64,000 nt of DNA from Selaginella moellendorffii (Eukaryota > Streptophyta > Lycopodiopsida > Selaginellales > Selaginellaceae). Shown here in pieces: positions 1 to 12,772 of the stretch. Both the position numbers and the translations under genes were made by a program. The DNA is taken from positions 1,456,052 to 1,520,051 of the forward strand of contig NW_003314273.1 in NCBI RefSeq assembly GCF_000143415.4, read 5' to 3'. The stretch's first letter is position 1, and each line of letters opens with the position of its first letter. The notes beneath the pieces were generated by a model that was not told the DNA's origin, did not search any database, and saw only the letters and a program-made list of their open reading frames with translations.

Positions 1-1190
1 AGGCATCTATATTTCAATCACCATTTTCTCTATATAAAAACTCATATAGAAAGAATTGAAGGGGATGTTGAAGTAAAATATGCAGAAATAATGAAATTAT
101 TTTAAATAAAATAATTACACTCTTTACACTTTTCACTTAGTACTATACAATTCCAAAAACTCTGTCTAAAGGGACGATCAACTAAATTGCATGACAAAGT
201 TTATATGCATATGTAGTTGAAGTCAGTCTTAAATCTATAGTTTTTAAATATTATCATATTTTCATATACTTTAGTAGCACTTGCTTTATTAAGGGAATAA
301 ATTTTGGAGTTAAATAAATAATCAAGTAAAAATTATATTTATTCAATCATATTAAGATTTCAATTAAAATAAAATTTTTAGATATGATATTAAGCATTTA
401 AGTAAACTTATAAATTCAAAATTTATATTTTTAGCTGTAATTCATTTTGAAAACATATTTAAATAATAAAAATCAGATTAATAATATTAATAAATAGAAT
501 ATTCAACTGTTATATTATATTATAAGTAAATGATGGTTTATATGGCTATTGTTTACTAAAATAATTAAAATTAAAAAAATAAGATTATAGATCAAGCTTT
601 AAATTATAAACTTTATTAATAGAATTGAGTAAGGCTTTTCCTGTCAGTACTTGCATTTTAACCCCTGCTTGCAAAATAGTGACAAATAAATATAGGTAAG
701 AACATGAAGAAGAGAAGAAGAATAAAAGAGAACTCAATCTCAAACTCTAAAGGCATGAATAAAGATAAACATATATTATTCTCTCAACTCTACTTTGCAT
801 AAATAGTTATAGACAGGAGAAAAGGTAGGTAATTCAATGCAAATGTATAGAATAGTGAGTGGGGGTTTTTTTCCAACATGTTTAAGTGCTACTTATATAC
901 TATATGATTTATAAGCATTCTTAACTATTTCACACTTGTTTATAACAATTGTTGCCTAGGTTAATTCTTTCTTCTTTGGATGCCTAAGCTTAGATGTAAC
1001 TTTATTTCACCTAAGCTTTCTTTTTTTTCTCTGCCTAGGATGATACATAAAATAAAACATTTACCTCTTTATCACTCCCCCATGACAAAGCTACTATCTA
1101 TCCTTAGGTAGTCAGAGTCTCCAAATCTTGCTCCAGATTGTTAAGCTTGATCTTCATAATGACAAGCTAACCACTTTAGTGTAGATCATT
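1..1190. other. AT-rich non-coding stretch
   Basis: Strongly AT-rich sequence with many short A and T runs. I see no open reading frame of convincing composition, no splice-site pattern and no RNA gene. It is probably decayed transposon or intergenic DNA. Confidence 0.5.
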
Positions 1191-4100
1191 GAGTTCCTAA
1201 TGCATAATCTAATTTTCCTAGTCAAGTATTGCAATATGCTAGTCTTAGCAATTGATGTGCTTTGTATCAATGGACGTGGAAGCCAGGACTGTGCTTTTGA
1301 GTTCTCGGATTATGTGGCACTAATGATTTTGCTTGCCCATGACTCCATCCACTTTCTTGGTGATTGTCTTGAGGTAACTCAAGATCTATACACAGTATTT
1401 GCTGTTTCTTTATCTTTTACTAGCTGCATTGGCTTGTTAATTGGCTGCTTGCCTATTTCTCTATAAAGCTTCAGACTGCTAGCTCGCTCGGTTGACTCGC
1501 AGCCTTATGAGCGAAGGCATGGCTAGCATTGACCTTGTAGTGCTGCTGCGGCATCTACTACTACTATGATTGCCTCATCTCACTAGACTAATCAGGTGAG
1601 GGTGTGTCATTGTCGAATGCATAGGTGGACTGTAGAAAATTTAGCCCATACTCCTCTAGTTCATGTAGACCCTCTTTTGTAACCTTGTCCTTTTTGTCCC
1701 ATTGAGTTTCTTTGCTGCGATCTTCTTGGCCTAAACTTGCCTTATTAGTTGTATTTACAGCCAATGGTTATGCAACATCTGTAAGTGCATCGTGTGTTGG
1801 ACTTTATGGCTTAAGTTATGGAATTTCTTCCACAACTTTAATGTCCATCTTTCACCTAGTGTTGTCCATTTATGTACTCATCACTTCTTCGATGCTTGAA
1901 AAAATTTGTATCAGCATCAGAGTTGTCTCTATAGATGTAGATGAGTCACAATTCTGTTTTTGATCTAGGTGTGGTGTTTTATTACTATACTTGTTGTGTC
2001 CAACTTTTCTACAGCATACTCAGCCATTAGATTTCTGTGGAGTGAACCCTAGAGGTTTCACAGCTTCGATTTTTGGATTTAGACAAAGTTTTTTTTTTAG
2101 GGGAAAATTTTCCTCACTTGAATCTGTATCATTGGGATTCTCCTCTATATCCACATCCCTAGTTATCTCTCTAGGAGGAGATATTGGAGGTGGAGGCTCA
2201 ATGGCAAGGTGAGGTGTGGCATTCTCCTAAGTTGTGTAATGCTCATAGATGTGCCACAAAAACATGAAGACTCTAGTCTTCACTTTCTTTCCCTTGCCTA
2301 CCTGTAAGCAAATATTTTTCATTTTGGCCACAAATCCATTGTAAGAGTAATGAGCTATATTTATTTGCCATCTAGTCTAAATAGCTTCCAATAGGCAAGC
2401 TATCTTAAAGCTAGTATTTTACACAAGCATCCTCTCGTCGATGATGGCACACAATACCTTAAGCCTAAGATGATAATCGAGCTTCAAGTAAGTGAAGTTG
2501 CCTCTTCATCCAGATGTGTAGTTAGAAAGGACGTATTGATCGAGCATGTGATTCTTCTTGCTCATCATAATTATTTCGCCCTCATTGTCTAGGCAAAAAA
2601 TCTAAACAAACTGAGTGAGTTCAAAGGGATGGATTCGCCCATGGAAAAGAAAAATATGCTTTGTTGAGTACCACGTCTATATGAGCTAGATCCTTTACTC
2701 AATTGATATTTCTCCTTTAAACAGTTTTGCATAAGCAAGTAACCCAAACGTATTAAGCCAAAACTTGTCATAAGGAGAAAGCACAAGCTCCCTAAACTAT
2801 TTGGCCATAATCAAGCTCTTTGTCGCTAAATGAGATTTCCTCTACATGCTCATCTTGCCCAGGCATTTTTGCCATCTATGGAGATTTGTACGCAAAACAC
2901 TCGGTGTTAGGCAATTGGGAGATGTAGTGTGGTGTCAATGGAGGTGCCTAAGAGAGATCTTGCATCAACAGTGCTTCAAGAGTGGAGTTGATGGCTTGTG
3001 GTAGTGGCGTGAGGACAAAATCACTCTACCCAATTGAAAGTGTGCTCAACCCAGTAGGCAATAGTGATGGAGTTTGCTTTTGCACGGCCTTAGGCAACGT
3101 TTGAGCTACCGTACATTGCTTTGGAACTAAACTTAGAATATTAGTGCATCTTGGCAAAGGTGTAGGTGTAGAGTGAGTGAGAGGGAAAAAGTGAGAGAGA
3201 AAAAGAAGCTCCTTAGTCACTTCCAAATTACCTAAGTTGCCCTTCTTTACTATGTTAGCCTTAAGCTTTATTCTCTTACCTTTGTTTTCTTTTGTATGCA
3301 AACGTATTGTTGAAAAAAGATTTCCTTCTTGGCCTAGTAATCTTTGCTCATTAATCCTTGTGGTTTGCTAGCAGAGTTTATAGAATGAAGCAAGAAAAAT
3401 GTAGACATTACTCCTAGAGTATCTACCTCTTCTTTTATTTTTCTCTAAGTCTTGCATTGCTTGGAGAAAATTTCTATAGGCCATACCAACAAGATTTTGA
3501 GGGAAGGCCTACTCCATAGAAAGAAATATCTATCCAATGTATTTCTTGATTTCTTTCTTTGGAACTTCCCTATCAAAGAAAGCACTTCAATATTTAAAGG
3601 TTTCTATAGTATAAAGATGAATCTTTCCTAGGGGATATATATTTTCCATTTGTTCTAAATGAACAGATTCTTGTTTAAGCTTATCAAAAAAGATTACTCC
3701 TTCTATTTAGTTCTACTGATCTAATTCTATGGGGAGATGGAAAAGTTAGGAAATAAGATCTTGAGTGATCTTAATATCCCCTCTATCCATTTTGAAAGCC
3801 AGTTTTACAGAATCCCATAATTGAAGAACTAATTTGCTTTTTTATGGTTCTACAAAATTTGATGTAACTTTGTAGAATTTTTTTTAGACCCCTATCCTTC
3901 ATCTAGTTGGCCACTTTAACTATGCACCTAGGTAGCTCATTATGATGAATCCCTATGAGGGCTTCATCCACAACTTATCCATAGTTTTGTACCCTAAGAT
4001 ATAATATTTATGCTTATATCTTCATGGTACTTCCTTAAACGGTTTAAATTTACTATTGTAGTATCATCCCTGTTTAAGGTGTGCACTTTAGCTGTTCTTC

Positions 4101-4200
4101 GAGCTAATATCTTAGACAAAATAAATAGATTATTCCATTTTCTCTTGAATTTATTTCTAAGAGTATCTATTTTACCTTGATACCAAAAACCTTATATCTT
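1191..4200. other. Unrecognised decayed repeat-like region
   Basis: Short open stretches occur on both strands, for example minus-strand reading frames at 2589-2786 and 3026-3301, the latter Pro/Thr/Leu-rich. None matches a family I recognise. Because a decayed gypsy integrase follows immediately on the minus strand (4275-4900), this could be the 3' part or LTR of that element, but I could not find an LTR pair or a polypurine tract. Confidence 0.3.
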
Positions 4201-4274
4201 GGTCTAAGCTCATAAAAAGTTTTCAATTGTTTATTATGCCTAGCTTTTTTGGCATTTTAAATTGCATTCAGGGT

Positions 4275-4900
4275 CTAAATTGCTCTAAGCTTAAGCTTAT
4301 CCAAGTTTTCTATTTTAGCAAGTCTTTGTTGAAGAGCTTCTTTTTCGTCTAAGCCATTTTTAATAGCAATATACAAAGAGGGAATTATAAATTCTATAGG
4401 CATTAAAACTTTATGGCCATAGGTAAGACAAAATGGTGCCATGTAGGTGGATACTTTATATGTAGTCATATAAGCCCATAAAGCATTTAAGATTTTCTCA
4501 TCCCAATCTTTTTGATTGTCCTTTACAATCTTTTTCAATATATTTTAAGCACTTTGTTAGTAGATTCAACCTAACCATTCTCTTATGGGTAATATGGCAT
4601 GAACTTTTTGTGTGTAAGGATGAATTCTTGTATAAAAATTTCTATTATTTCATTGATGAAATGGGTGCCTTGTGACGATCTCCTTAGGCAAACCGATGTT
4701 TTCATAGAGGAATTTAGTAATGTTAATGGCTGAGGCTTATTTCATAAGCATAACTTATGCCTATTTAGTCACATAATCAGTAGCAACTAAAATGTATTTG
4801 TTCCTCTTACTGCTTGTCACCTTCTTTATTGTTTTTTTTAAATTTTATATGGCTTGATCTTCAAAGCTACCAAGTAGCATTGCATGTCCCACAACCAGAG
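4275..4900 (-). pseudogene. Ty3/gypsy retrotransposon integrase fragment
   Basis: The minus-strand translation carries the integrase catalytic-core tail and C-terminal part typical of plant Ty3/gypsy polyproteins. At 4275-4538 the frame contains W-A-Y-x-T-T-Y-K-V-S-T and, further on, L-T-Y-G-x-K-V-L-M-P-I-E-F, then a Leu-rich C-terminal stretch. Further 5' on the same strand, at about 4560-4830, broken frames still read as A-T-D-Y-V-T-K and as Y-E-N-I-G-L-P-K-E-I-V-T, the core motifs before the catalytic Glu. Several stops and frame changes interrupt the core, so this is a dead fragment. After 4275 the frame continues weakly with a R-H-N-K-Q-L-K-T-F-Y-E-L-R-P-like tail. No reverse transcriptase region is recognisable nearby. 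Confidence 0.85.
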
Positions 4901-4949
4901 CAAAATCACCATCACAAGGGGGTCTATAACCAGCCTCAGCCTACTTTTG

Positions 4950-6600
4950 TCATATTATAGCAATAGATCATGGTGGTTCAATAGATCATAGTTCCCAGCA
5001 ATCTCCTAATGTTTTTAATTGCTATAAAGTCTATTAGTGGGTTCTGTTAAAGCTAGAAAATATAGAGCAAGGACTTAAATCCATTGGCTATAAATAAATT
5101 ATTGCCTTCTTGTATAATATTCCAGCTCTAGACAATTTGATATCTTAAAAATTGGAAATAAAAAAATAAAAAGAACTATATCAAGAACCTGAAGCTTCCA
5201 TTTTCTGTTGCTACTGCTTCATACTTCCTTGGAGATTAGTTGCCTTCCTTGTGTAATTTCCTATGCTCTACTCTAACAACTAAGAAGACCTCCCTAGCAA
5301 GCACATGTTTCCTTCGGAAGCTTGTTTTTCTTACTGCCAGTCTTACCAAAAGGACAAGAAGAGGCTCATAGAAAAAAATAAAATAAATAAAAACTAGGAA
5401 GCCAGATGAGCGATGAGGCTGTGGTTGTGAAGTGGAGGTTCTGTGGAAGTGGAAGATTGCTTCAAGGCTGCAAAACTTAAGCCTCTAGTTGGAGACGCAA
5501 AGTTACTGTTGCTGCTGTGGCAATCAACACCTCTGAACCAAACCTAATCACAGCAATGGCAGCTGAGAAGCAGCACCATGGTGGAGTAATGGCTTCCATG
5601 GAGAGAGTGCCACCCAAGAGAGATCTTGCTAGGAGAGAAGGAGAGATGGTGCTGCTGACCTAGCCTAGAAGGGAGAGCTAGAGAATATAATTACAAACTG
5701 TATTACAAATTGCATAACACTAATGACAAACATAAATTTCACAAGTTCCTTTTATGTATTTGGAAATCACTACTGGATTCACACATAATGCTGACTATTA
5801 TAAGTGTAGTTTCAATTCGAAAAAATAAATAAAAACTATTCTCTCTATCTTTAGTATAATGGTTAAACTTCAACTACAGCAAAGTTGTCTCATAACAAAG
5901 AGATTTCATAAAAGTCATATGAAATCAAGTTTGTTTAAAAATATAAATGGATCATCAGTATTTTACAAGTTATTTTATCTTTAGATTTTATGATTATAAT
6001 TTTTAAGGTTTATCATTATCAAATAATCTCAATATTGAGAAATCATAAATATATATAACTCTAAATCATAATTTTATAACTACTAATAATATAATAATAA
6101 AGTAGATATCAAACTCTTGTATTTTAATATTTTAGAGAATATAATAATAATTATAGAAAAGCTTAGATTTAAATCTTGCTCTTACACACATTGTCTCTTA
6201 GAAGGAATTATAACAAAGAGACCCATAAAATCAAAAAATCTTTAAGAATGCAGAATTTCCAATAACTCTATATTCCATTACCACATCCATAACAATATTA
6301 TATACTATTATATTGATTATATTTTAATTTAAATATATTTATCTTTATTGTTAGCATATTATATTCTTTATTTAAGCTATAACCAGTTTGTAAATCCACA
6401 CATAATACATTTGTCATTGTTGAAAGCCACTATTCACTCAAGTAATCATCATCGAATGCCACATCTAAAGATAAAACCATTATAGAATACTATAATAAAA
6501 GCCTCTTTACCATTACACATCTAGAAAAGCCATCATGTTAAATGGCTTTTATTGTGAAAAACTACATAAATTCCAAAAGCCACAATCTTTGGCTCATTAT
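4950..6600. other. Non-coding AT-rich stretch between gypsy remnants
   Basis: The sequence has mixed composition, with a slightly GC-richer island near 5400-5680, and is very AT-rich from 5700 onward. I see no coding frame I can support. It probably consists of degraded retrotransposon and intergenic DNA. Confidence 0.4.
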
Positions 6601-6769
6601 GATTCTGGTGATGTGCATATGAAATTTGTAAGATGCTTAGGTTAGGGTTGAGAAGTTTGTCAATGAGCATTGTTAGTGCAGGGAATATCAACTGGGATAT
6701 ATCATTTTTGTGTGAGTGGTCTTTTTGTCAAGTGAGTGTTAAAACATCTTAGTGCCTTTAGAAAGTGGG

Positions 6770-7040
6770 AAGAGTGACAAACTTTCTCACTGATATGTTG
6801 ATTTATATAAAGTGTTGGAGCACATTGATAATGCAACTTATTAGGTCAGTGTGAAGATTCATCCAATATTTTATGTAAGCAAGTTGAAAGGTGTGCTATC
6901 TTGGAGTGAAGAGCCCAGTGACTCTTTGATGCATAAGGCTCTGGATGACGGACTAGGAGTTTGAGTAAAGTTCCCTAAAAAAGGTGATCACCAATTCAAC
7001 TCATCCTTGGGATAAGGACTTTATTCAAAGGGATGAATTG
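6770..7040 (+). pseudogene. Ty3/gypsy pol C-terminal fragment
   Basis: A plus-strand frame at about 6847-6960 reads S-V-K-I-H-P-I-F-Y-V-S-K-L-K, the conserved sequence just before the C-terminal chromodomain-type tail of Ty3/gypsy polyproteins (usually V-H-P-V-F-H-V-S-x-L-K). Upstream frames are broken. The coding signal stops at about 6965 and is followed within 100 bp by a purine-rich stretch (7021-7045) that could be a decayed polypurine tract at the start of a 3' LTR. Orientation is opposite to the fragment at 4275-4900, so these are two different insertions. Confidence 0.65.
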
Positions 7041-7199
7041 TTAAGTGCCAAATTTAACCACATCATTAATGTTCAACTAAAGGGTATATTAATGCTTGAA
7101 CTTAGGGTTAAGGATACCTAACCTACCACATTAGGAGCGGTGGCATGGTGGAGCTTTTGAGGTAGCTTGGAGTGGTTGGGTGGTGAGGAACCAGAAAGA

Positions 7200-10100
7200 G
7201 ATGTAATATAGTCCAGGCAAACCTAAACCTCTTTTTCTTTGTTATTTACTACTGGATTATGATATCTATGTTCTTATTCCACCATTGCCAGAACTCTCAT
7301 TTGACTATGCTATTCTCAGACTTTCTCTTTTGTGTTGCATGGTTACTGTTCCAGGTTCATATAGGATGGAGATCAGCATCTTCTTGCTTGGATTGCTGAA
7401 CTTCATATAAAATCAGGAAGACAAAGCCATGTCCTGCATGCAGCATGCAGAATCTTGACCTCCTGTGGAGAACACCTTGTTTAGTGTGGGATGCAAGCTG
7501 AGAGAGTAAAATCCAAGTAGAAAAGAGACATTGTAGTGACATCCCTGCATGGATTGGCAGACTGTAAGTAGCTTTGAAAGAATTAAGATGTAGACACCTG
7601 CTTCTTTCTTTTTTTCTAAAACACAACTGAGAACAAGTAGAAAGAGGTAGAGTTTAATTAGTTGCAAAGCTTGCAGCTGAACTAATAGTTTTGTGAAACA
7701 CAAGTTCAGTTTGGAAGATGGCCTGATGAAGATTACAAGGTAACTCTGTTATGTATGGTTTGTATTTTCATAGCTATTATGTTCTAGAGAAATGGCAGAA
7801 ATTTTAATATCGGCACACAAAGACAATGAAGAAGGGAATGATGGACACCACATCAATCAGCAGGTAATTCTATATTCTTTCTCATTCGACAGCGTTTTTT
7901 GCTTAGATCAGGACGAGCTATCTGGTCTAACTCATTCTCAAGGCAACCTCTAGAAACTTCATTGTTTCTACACAACCCTCGTCCTGATAGAGATGTTGCT
8001 GAAGATAATTCGTAATGAGTTAAGTTCAAGCATAAAGACTCTTGGATAATTCTCTGCATTCTTCATTTTTTCTTTGTGTGTGCCTACAGCTTAGCGTTTC
8101 AAACATGACCACACTAGCCATTTGGAAGCTGTTCTCTCCTTTACAGCTGTTGTGTTGTTTGTTGCCCGAGAAAGTCTCTTTTGCCATATTTTCTCACCAG
8201 TGGCTCGGTGATGACACCCACTATAATCGTACTTCCCAAGCATGGCAGAGATCATGGCTCTTTGTCTCTTTATGTTCTCAGGTGTTGGATTTCAAGTCAT
8301 GAAAAGGACGGAGTTTGCATTGGGCCTGACTTCAGGATCTTTGTAAATTCGTTCATCACAGTTTTTCAGCTTTGCATTGTTCTCATAAGTTGGCACAGCT
8401 TGAACTCTTATGTCTTACAGGTTACAATGACTGATGATCAATGTCTTACATTATGTTCGAACATGATCATTTTTGGGCTGGTGACTGAGAACTTGATCAT
8501 CACTCCAAATCTCGAGGATCACAGGGTCCTATGGTTCAAGAAACATTCGACAAGCAGGAAATGTATGAAGCTGTGGTTGGAGTAATATCTTCACGAGCTG
8601 TATCCTTTTTCTCTGGTTGCTGATGTTCTGTTGCAATGAAGATAAGCGTCTTACCTCAGGAGAGAAAGACTGCACAATTAGTGCTAATCAGGTATTGCTG
8701 GTTCTGTTTTTCTCGCAAAATTTAATTTTTTCCATCAGGTGTCCGAGGCTGGCGACTTTAAGCAATCATATTGGCGGCAAAGTTTTGGAGGTTGATTTAA
8801 CAAAAAAGTGGCTGTGTACAGGTAATATCTTTAATATTCACGGATAATTAACCACTAATGGCTCACCATGCAGGAAGAGATTTTTCATGCTTGTCAAAAT
8901 ATAGTATGAAGGGTAAACTCATTGGATTTCCATTCCAGGTGCTTATGTCTTATGCTTTCAGTTATGGACAATCTGCCAGCTAGGGACGAGGTGAGAGGGT
9001 CAGTCAGGCTCACTGGCGGGGCCACCGGAGTAACCTGGCTCAGCGAAAAAGCTTCGTTCTTGCTGGCGACCATAGACGAAAGGCTGAGTGCACAGCTGTA
9101 CTGATCGTGGCCAGTTTTGTCTCGTGAGTTCTACAGTTTTTCTTTTTCTTTTTCTTTTGCAGTGAGCCTTCTGTGGGTTTCTGGACCAAAATGGAGGTGA
9201 AGATGTTGGCTTAGCAACTGGTCATTGGGAATGGGTCATTTTTGTGGTGATCTAGAGCTCAAGAGTTTAATTCGATGGTTGGATGCTTCTTAGGTAAGAG
9301 TTTCAGGTAATCAAATCTTGGAGATAGATCTTCTGTGATATTTTATTAATTCTGCAGCGTCGAATGCTTGAAGCTCAACATGAGGTAAATTTGAGATTTA
9401 CTTCAAAGATGAAGCGATCTTTAGCAAACTTCTAGATCGTCAGGCATTTATTACCGTTAGTGCCGTCTCCTTTAGCAAAATCTGAAGTTGGGTCATGTTG
9501 GCCTCCCATTGATGTCAAACTTGGGAGAGCTTTCTGCTTGCTATGTTGAGAAAGACCTCTCTTTTCAATCCAAAACACTTATCGATGTCTTCTCTTGAGT
9601 TCACTATAAAGCTCCAGGCCTTGCATTGTACTCTAGAAACTTCAAAAAGATGGATACCAGATTTTGCAAAGAGTTGACTGTGTAAGCATAGAGTGCATTC
9701 ACGAACTTCATTCTTGGTGGTAAGCATGTACTTCCTGGGTGGAAATGGTGAAAGGTGGAGAGGACTCTCATCAGGCCTCACAAGTCTTCTCTCTCAAGCA
9801 TAAAGTTGGAAAGTTCTTGGAAGTTCTTTGAGTCTGTCACTGATATTTTAAAGCCATTGTGACGCCTGATATCTTTAGCGCAATTGCGGTTCCCAGAGGT
9901 TTATCAGGCCTTCCGGGTCACGTCTCAAAGAGTCCAATCAAATATAATTCTCTCCAGCTCCAGTGAATGAATGAGACCAGAAAACAAAAACTCCGAGCTA
10001 TGGTTGTATATGTGTACGAACGAATCACGAGTAATCTAGCCGTCTTCTCTGAATTTTTAGTGTTTTGGGCGATTGATGGTGTTTTCGATAGCCATGGCAG

Positions 10101-10309
10101 GGAAAAACGTAATTTACTTTCCCAGAACAGCTGGGAGCTCAGATAGTTTCATTTTGAACAACAATGACTCTTCACGGGGTGACTTGGCACTCTCTTTTAA
10201 TTACAGGAATCGAGGTTGTCATTAGGGCTATCGCCGTCTTCGTATCTGCAGTTCAGGATTCGAATCACTAACAATTCCTAGGTTACAATCGGCGTGAACA
10301 GCAAGTCAA
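7200..10309. other. Genic-looking but unresolved interval
   Basis: Composition is closer to that of CFAP299 than to the flanking AT-rich DNA, and several exon-like pieces with good splice sites can be seen. On the plus strand an ATG at 7792 opens a 24-codon stretch ending at a GT donor (7863). A short exon-like piece, RRMLEAQHE, lies at about 9357-9383 between an AG and a GTAAAT. On the minus strand 9515-9781 has protein-like composition. I could not join these into one consistent gene on either strand or recognise a family. It may be one decayed gene or the ends of two genes facing each other. Confidence 0.3.
9515..9781 (-). CDS. Unrecognised exon-like open frame
   Basis: A stop-free minus-strand stretch of about 88 residues with balanced composition. 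It includes C-L-H-S-Q-L-F-A-K-S-G-I-H-L-F-E-V and later V-N-S-R-E-D-I-D-K-C-F-G-L-K-R-E-V-F-L. It looks more like a conserved protein exon than a chance frame, but I cannot name the family. Upstream on the same strand the frame runs into stops, so a splice junction near 9780 or a pseudogene must be assumed. Confidence 0.35.
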   Translation of the reverse strand: MRPDESPLHLSPFPPRKYMLTTKNEVRECTLCLHSQLFAKSGIHLFEVSRVQCKAWSFIVNSREDIDKCFGLKREVFLNIASRKLSQV

Positions 10310-11533
10310 ATGGCAACTTCTTTAAGACGACGAGCCACGGTGACTATGCCCGTTTTTGCGGGGTCTATGGGAGACTCAATTATACAATCATTTACCACGT
10401 AAATATTTCCAGATTCTTGTTTTTTACTTGAAAACCCTTTTCAGCTATGAAGATTATCTGGACAGCCAAATATCTGCAACCGACCTGTTTTACCTCGAGG
10501 ACATAGATCTAGCAAGAAAGCTAATCGAGCTTGGGTAGGAAGATCTTTCTGCCCCTAAGATTCTCAATCATGTAATAATTTTAATCAGCTATCGAAGCAA
10601 CGCAGAAATTATGACTAGAAATCAGTTTGTTGCTCAGAAGGAAGCCGCGGAGCAAGCACGGTTACTGGTACACATATGTATTTTTAGCTTTCCTTAATGA
10701 TTTTAGATGCTGTCTTTGTGTAGGCCTTAAAAAAGGTTCCCAAGAAAATCTTTTCATCTGGGAAGGATCTCTCAGGCTTCCCGGTGCTTCAAGCTTTGGC
10801 AGAGAGAGAGATTCCAATTAGAAACGGAACATTATCGGTACCAAAAGATCCTTTTTCCTGTGTGTTTTGCTAGAATTGTGACTTTCAAACTACACAGACA
10901 ATTGTCTACATTCGAGACTTCAATGCGAAGGGCCATGAAGTAAGTCAACATAAGTTTGTTTATTCTCGTTTCCAAGTGAAAATATTCTGGGCAAGAAGAT
11001 TTCAGGATATGTTGATTACGGGGAAAGAATACGAACTGAAGATTTGGAGCCAGTGTTCGAACTCAAAAAGCGATTTCTTCCCGCACTATTTGACCTGTCA
11101 TATTATAATTGGTATAAGATATTTTAGTATGAAACCGTACCTTACTAAAACTATTTTACAGGACTACGCTGCAAACATTTCAAAACTCGTCATTGAATTT
11201 TCAGGCAAGATGAGGATAAACTTCTATTACTAAGTTATGGTATTTATTGACCATAGGTCGTTGCAGAAGGCGATGCTGGTGTAATGTTTAAAAGCAAAAA
11301 GGACCGAAAGATGTTGAATGTAAGAAATTCCTTACATTTTACTTCTTTAGGATCACTGGGAGAATGTATTTGTGTAGGTCCATGCTGCTATGGATCCAGG
11401 GGATAACTCTACGAGGACTGAAGTATGTCCATCTCTGAATTTCATGTAGCTTGATAGTTCCTTGCAGATTCCAACACACGAGTATAAACAAGCTGTGCTT
11501 TTTGACCATGTTACGCGAAAGAAAGGCTTGTAG
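10310..11533 (+). CDS. CFAP299: Cilia- and flagella-associated protein 299 (CFAP299/C4orf22-like)
   Basis: Ten exons can be joined without a stop: 10310-10398, 10445-10534, 10589-10667, 10724-10837, 10898-10939, 10999-11111, 11162-11204, 11257-11319, 11378-11422, 11468-11533. The product is about 247 residues, close to the 233 of human CFAP299. Diagnostic stretches are YEDYLDSQ near the N-terminus, [57 protein letters not shown] and the C-terminal FDHVTRKK. Family members are linked to cilia and flagella, so in a plant the likely site of action is the motile sperm. The start is the first ATG in frame with the conserved core. All introns are 45-60 nt. Intron 7 (11205-11256) uses a GC donor (GCAAG) instead of GT; the others look like GT-AG. 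No disabling change is visible, so this is probably a functional host gene. Confidence 0.92.
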
Positions 11534-12574
11534 AAACGCCTACTTGTCTCAATTCAAAATGTTGAGACATTTTGATGATGTATCATCGTATGATGATACA
11601 TGCTTGTATCATGTATCATGTATCATCATACTTAAAAAATGGTTTCTTGGAGCCTGGCATATTAGTTGCCTCGATCTGGATCCAAAAATAACGAAACACT
11701 TCACCTCATGCAGGCAACGTCCACTAGTGACAACCTCAGTGGTTCTCACAGAAATTCTTCGTCTCAATTCAATCGTCTGATATGGTGCCTCGTACTGCAT
11801 TTGATCAGGGCTTCTTAATCATGCTTGTACATGGGAGTGTCGCAATGTTGACCTTGCAAATAAATTAAAACATCTTGCTACTAACGGTTTACTTGTCAAA
11901 TAGATTAAACAAGTATTATGTTTTGAAGTTTGGTACTTGTGCCATCGGAACCCTGGAAACAGTTGAAGATGTGCTTTGTTGACATTGAAATGGGCTAAGG
12001 TCACGCCGTTAGGACTAAGTGCTGATGTGACAAAGTGGTTCATGCTTAGAGGACAGAGAAGATGAGCAGTGGGTGCTGAGTGTGAGTGTTCTTGAGCCTC
12101 AGGGTGACAATCACTCTTGCTTCTTAATGAGAGCTTGTCCCAGTTATGGTGTGAGGTGACACAGGAGCCACTGCTTCTAGCATTGTGCTGAAAGCATTGA
12201 TGTCATGAGCATGACTACTCTTATCATGCTCCCAACAGGTCACTGATTTCTTTCTCTAACATGGTCCATCAATGAAGGACAGGCATTGCTAGCATCAGTG
12301 TCTCAAATGTGATGCAATAAATTGGGGCAAAGGTTTGCTTTTTGAGGCATAATAGCCTGCTTCTCTGTTTGAACATCCCATGCGTGAGATGAAGCTTACT
12401 GTGGCTGAAGCAGGCTAGCAATTTCTTCTAGGAAAATGGCAAGTACTAAGGCAAATGAAGCTTAGGATATAATGAGGAGTCAGGCATGTACTCTTGGTAT
12501 GAGAGCTATACAATTCTTGAGCAGTGTTTTAGACCAAGGTCTTGAGATTTAGTTCCTAACACAGAGTTCCCAGC
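11534..12574. other. Downstream intergenic region with palindromic ATGATACATG repeats
   Basis: No supported gene. At about 11566-11630 there is a cluster of overlapping TGATGATACATG/ATGTATCATC units that can fold into a hairpin; it lies just 3' of the CFAP299 stop and may form its 3' end. The rest up to the Harbinger element has no recognisable features. Confidence 0.4.
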
Positions 12575-12582
12575 TTAGAGAC

Positions 12583-12602
12583 GCTGCACATGTGACCATC
12601 AC
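12583..12602 (+). repeat. Left terminal inverted repeat core of the Harbinger element
   Basis: A 20-bp core matches the right end (17004-17023) in inverted orientation, extending with mismatches on both sides. Inside it lie further GTGACxGT-type motifs (12601-12650) that recur near the right end (16940-17010), which could be sub-terminal binding sites for the Myb-like protein. Confidence 0.8.
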
Positions 12603-12772
12603 CGTCATTTTCTGTGTGGTGACAGTGATAAAATGACGGTGGCACTGTACATGTAATCATCATCCACGTCAGATTATTCTAGAATATTCTAAAATCAAGT
12701 TACTGTTGAGTTAGTGCTGATTTGTCATTGATTAATGCCACATCATTAGGGTTCATGTGGATGAACAGAGCA

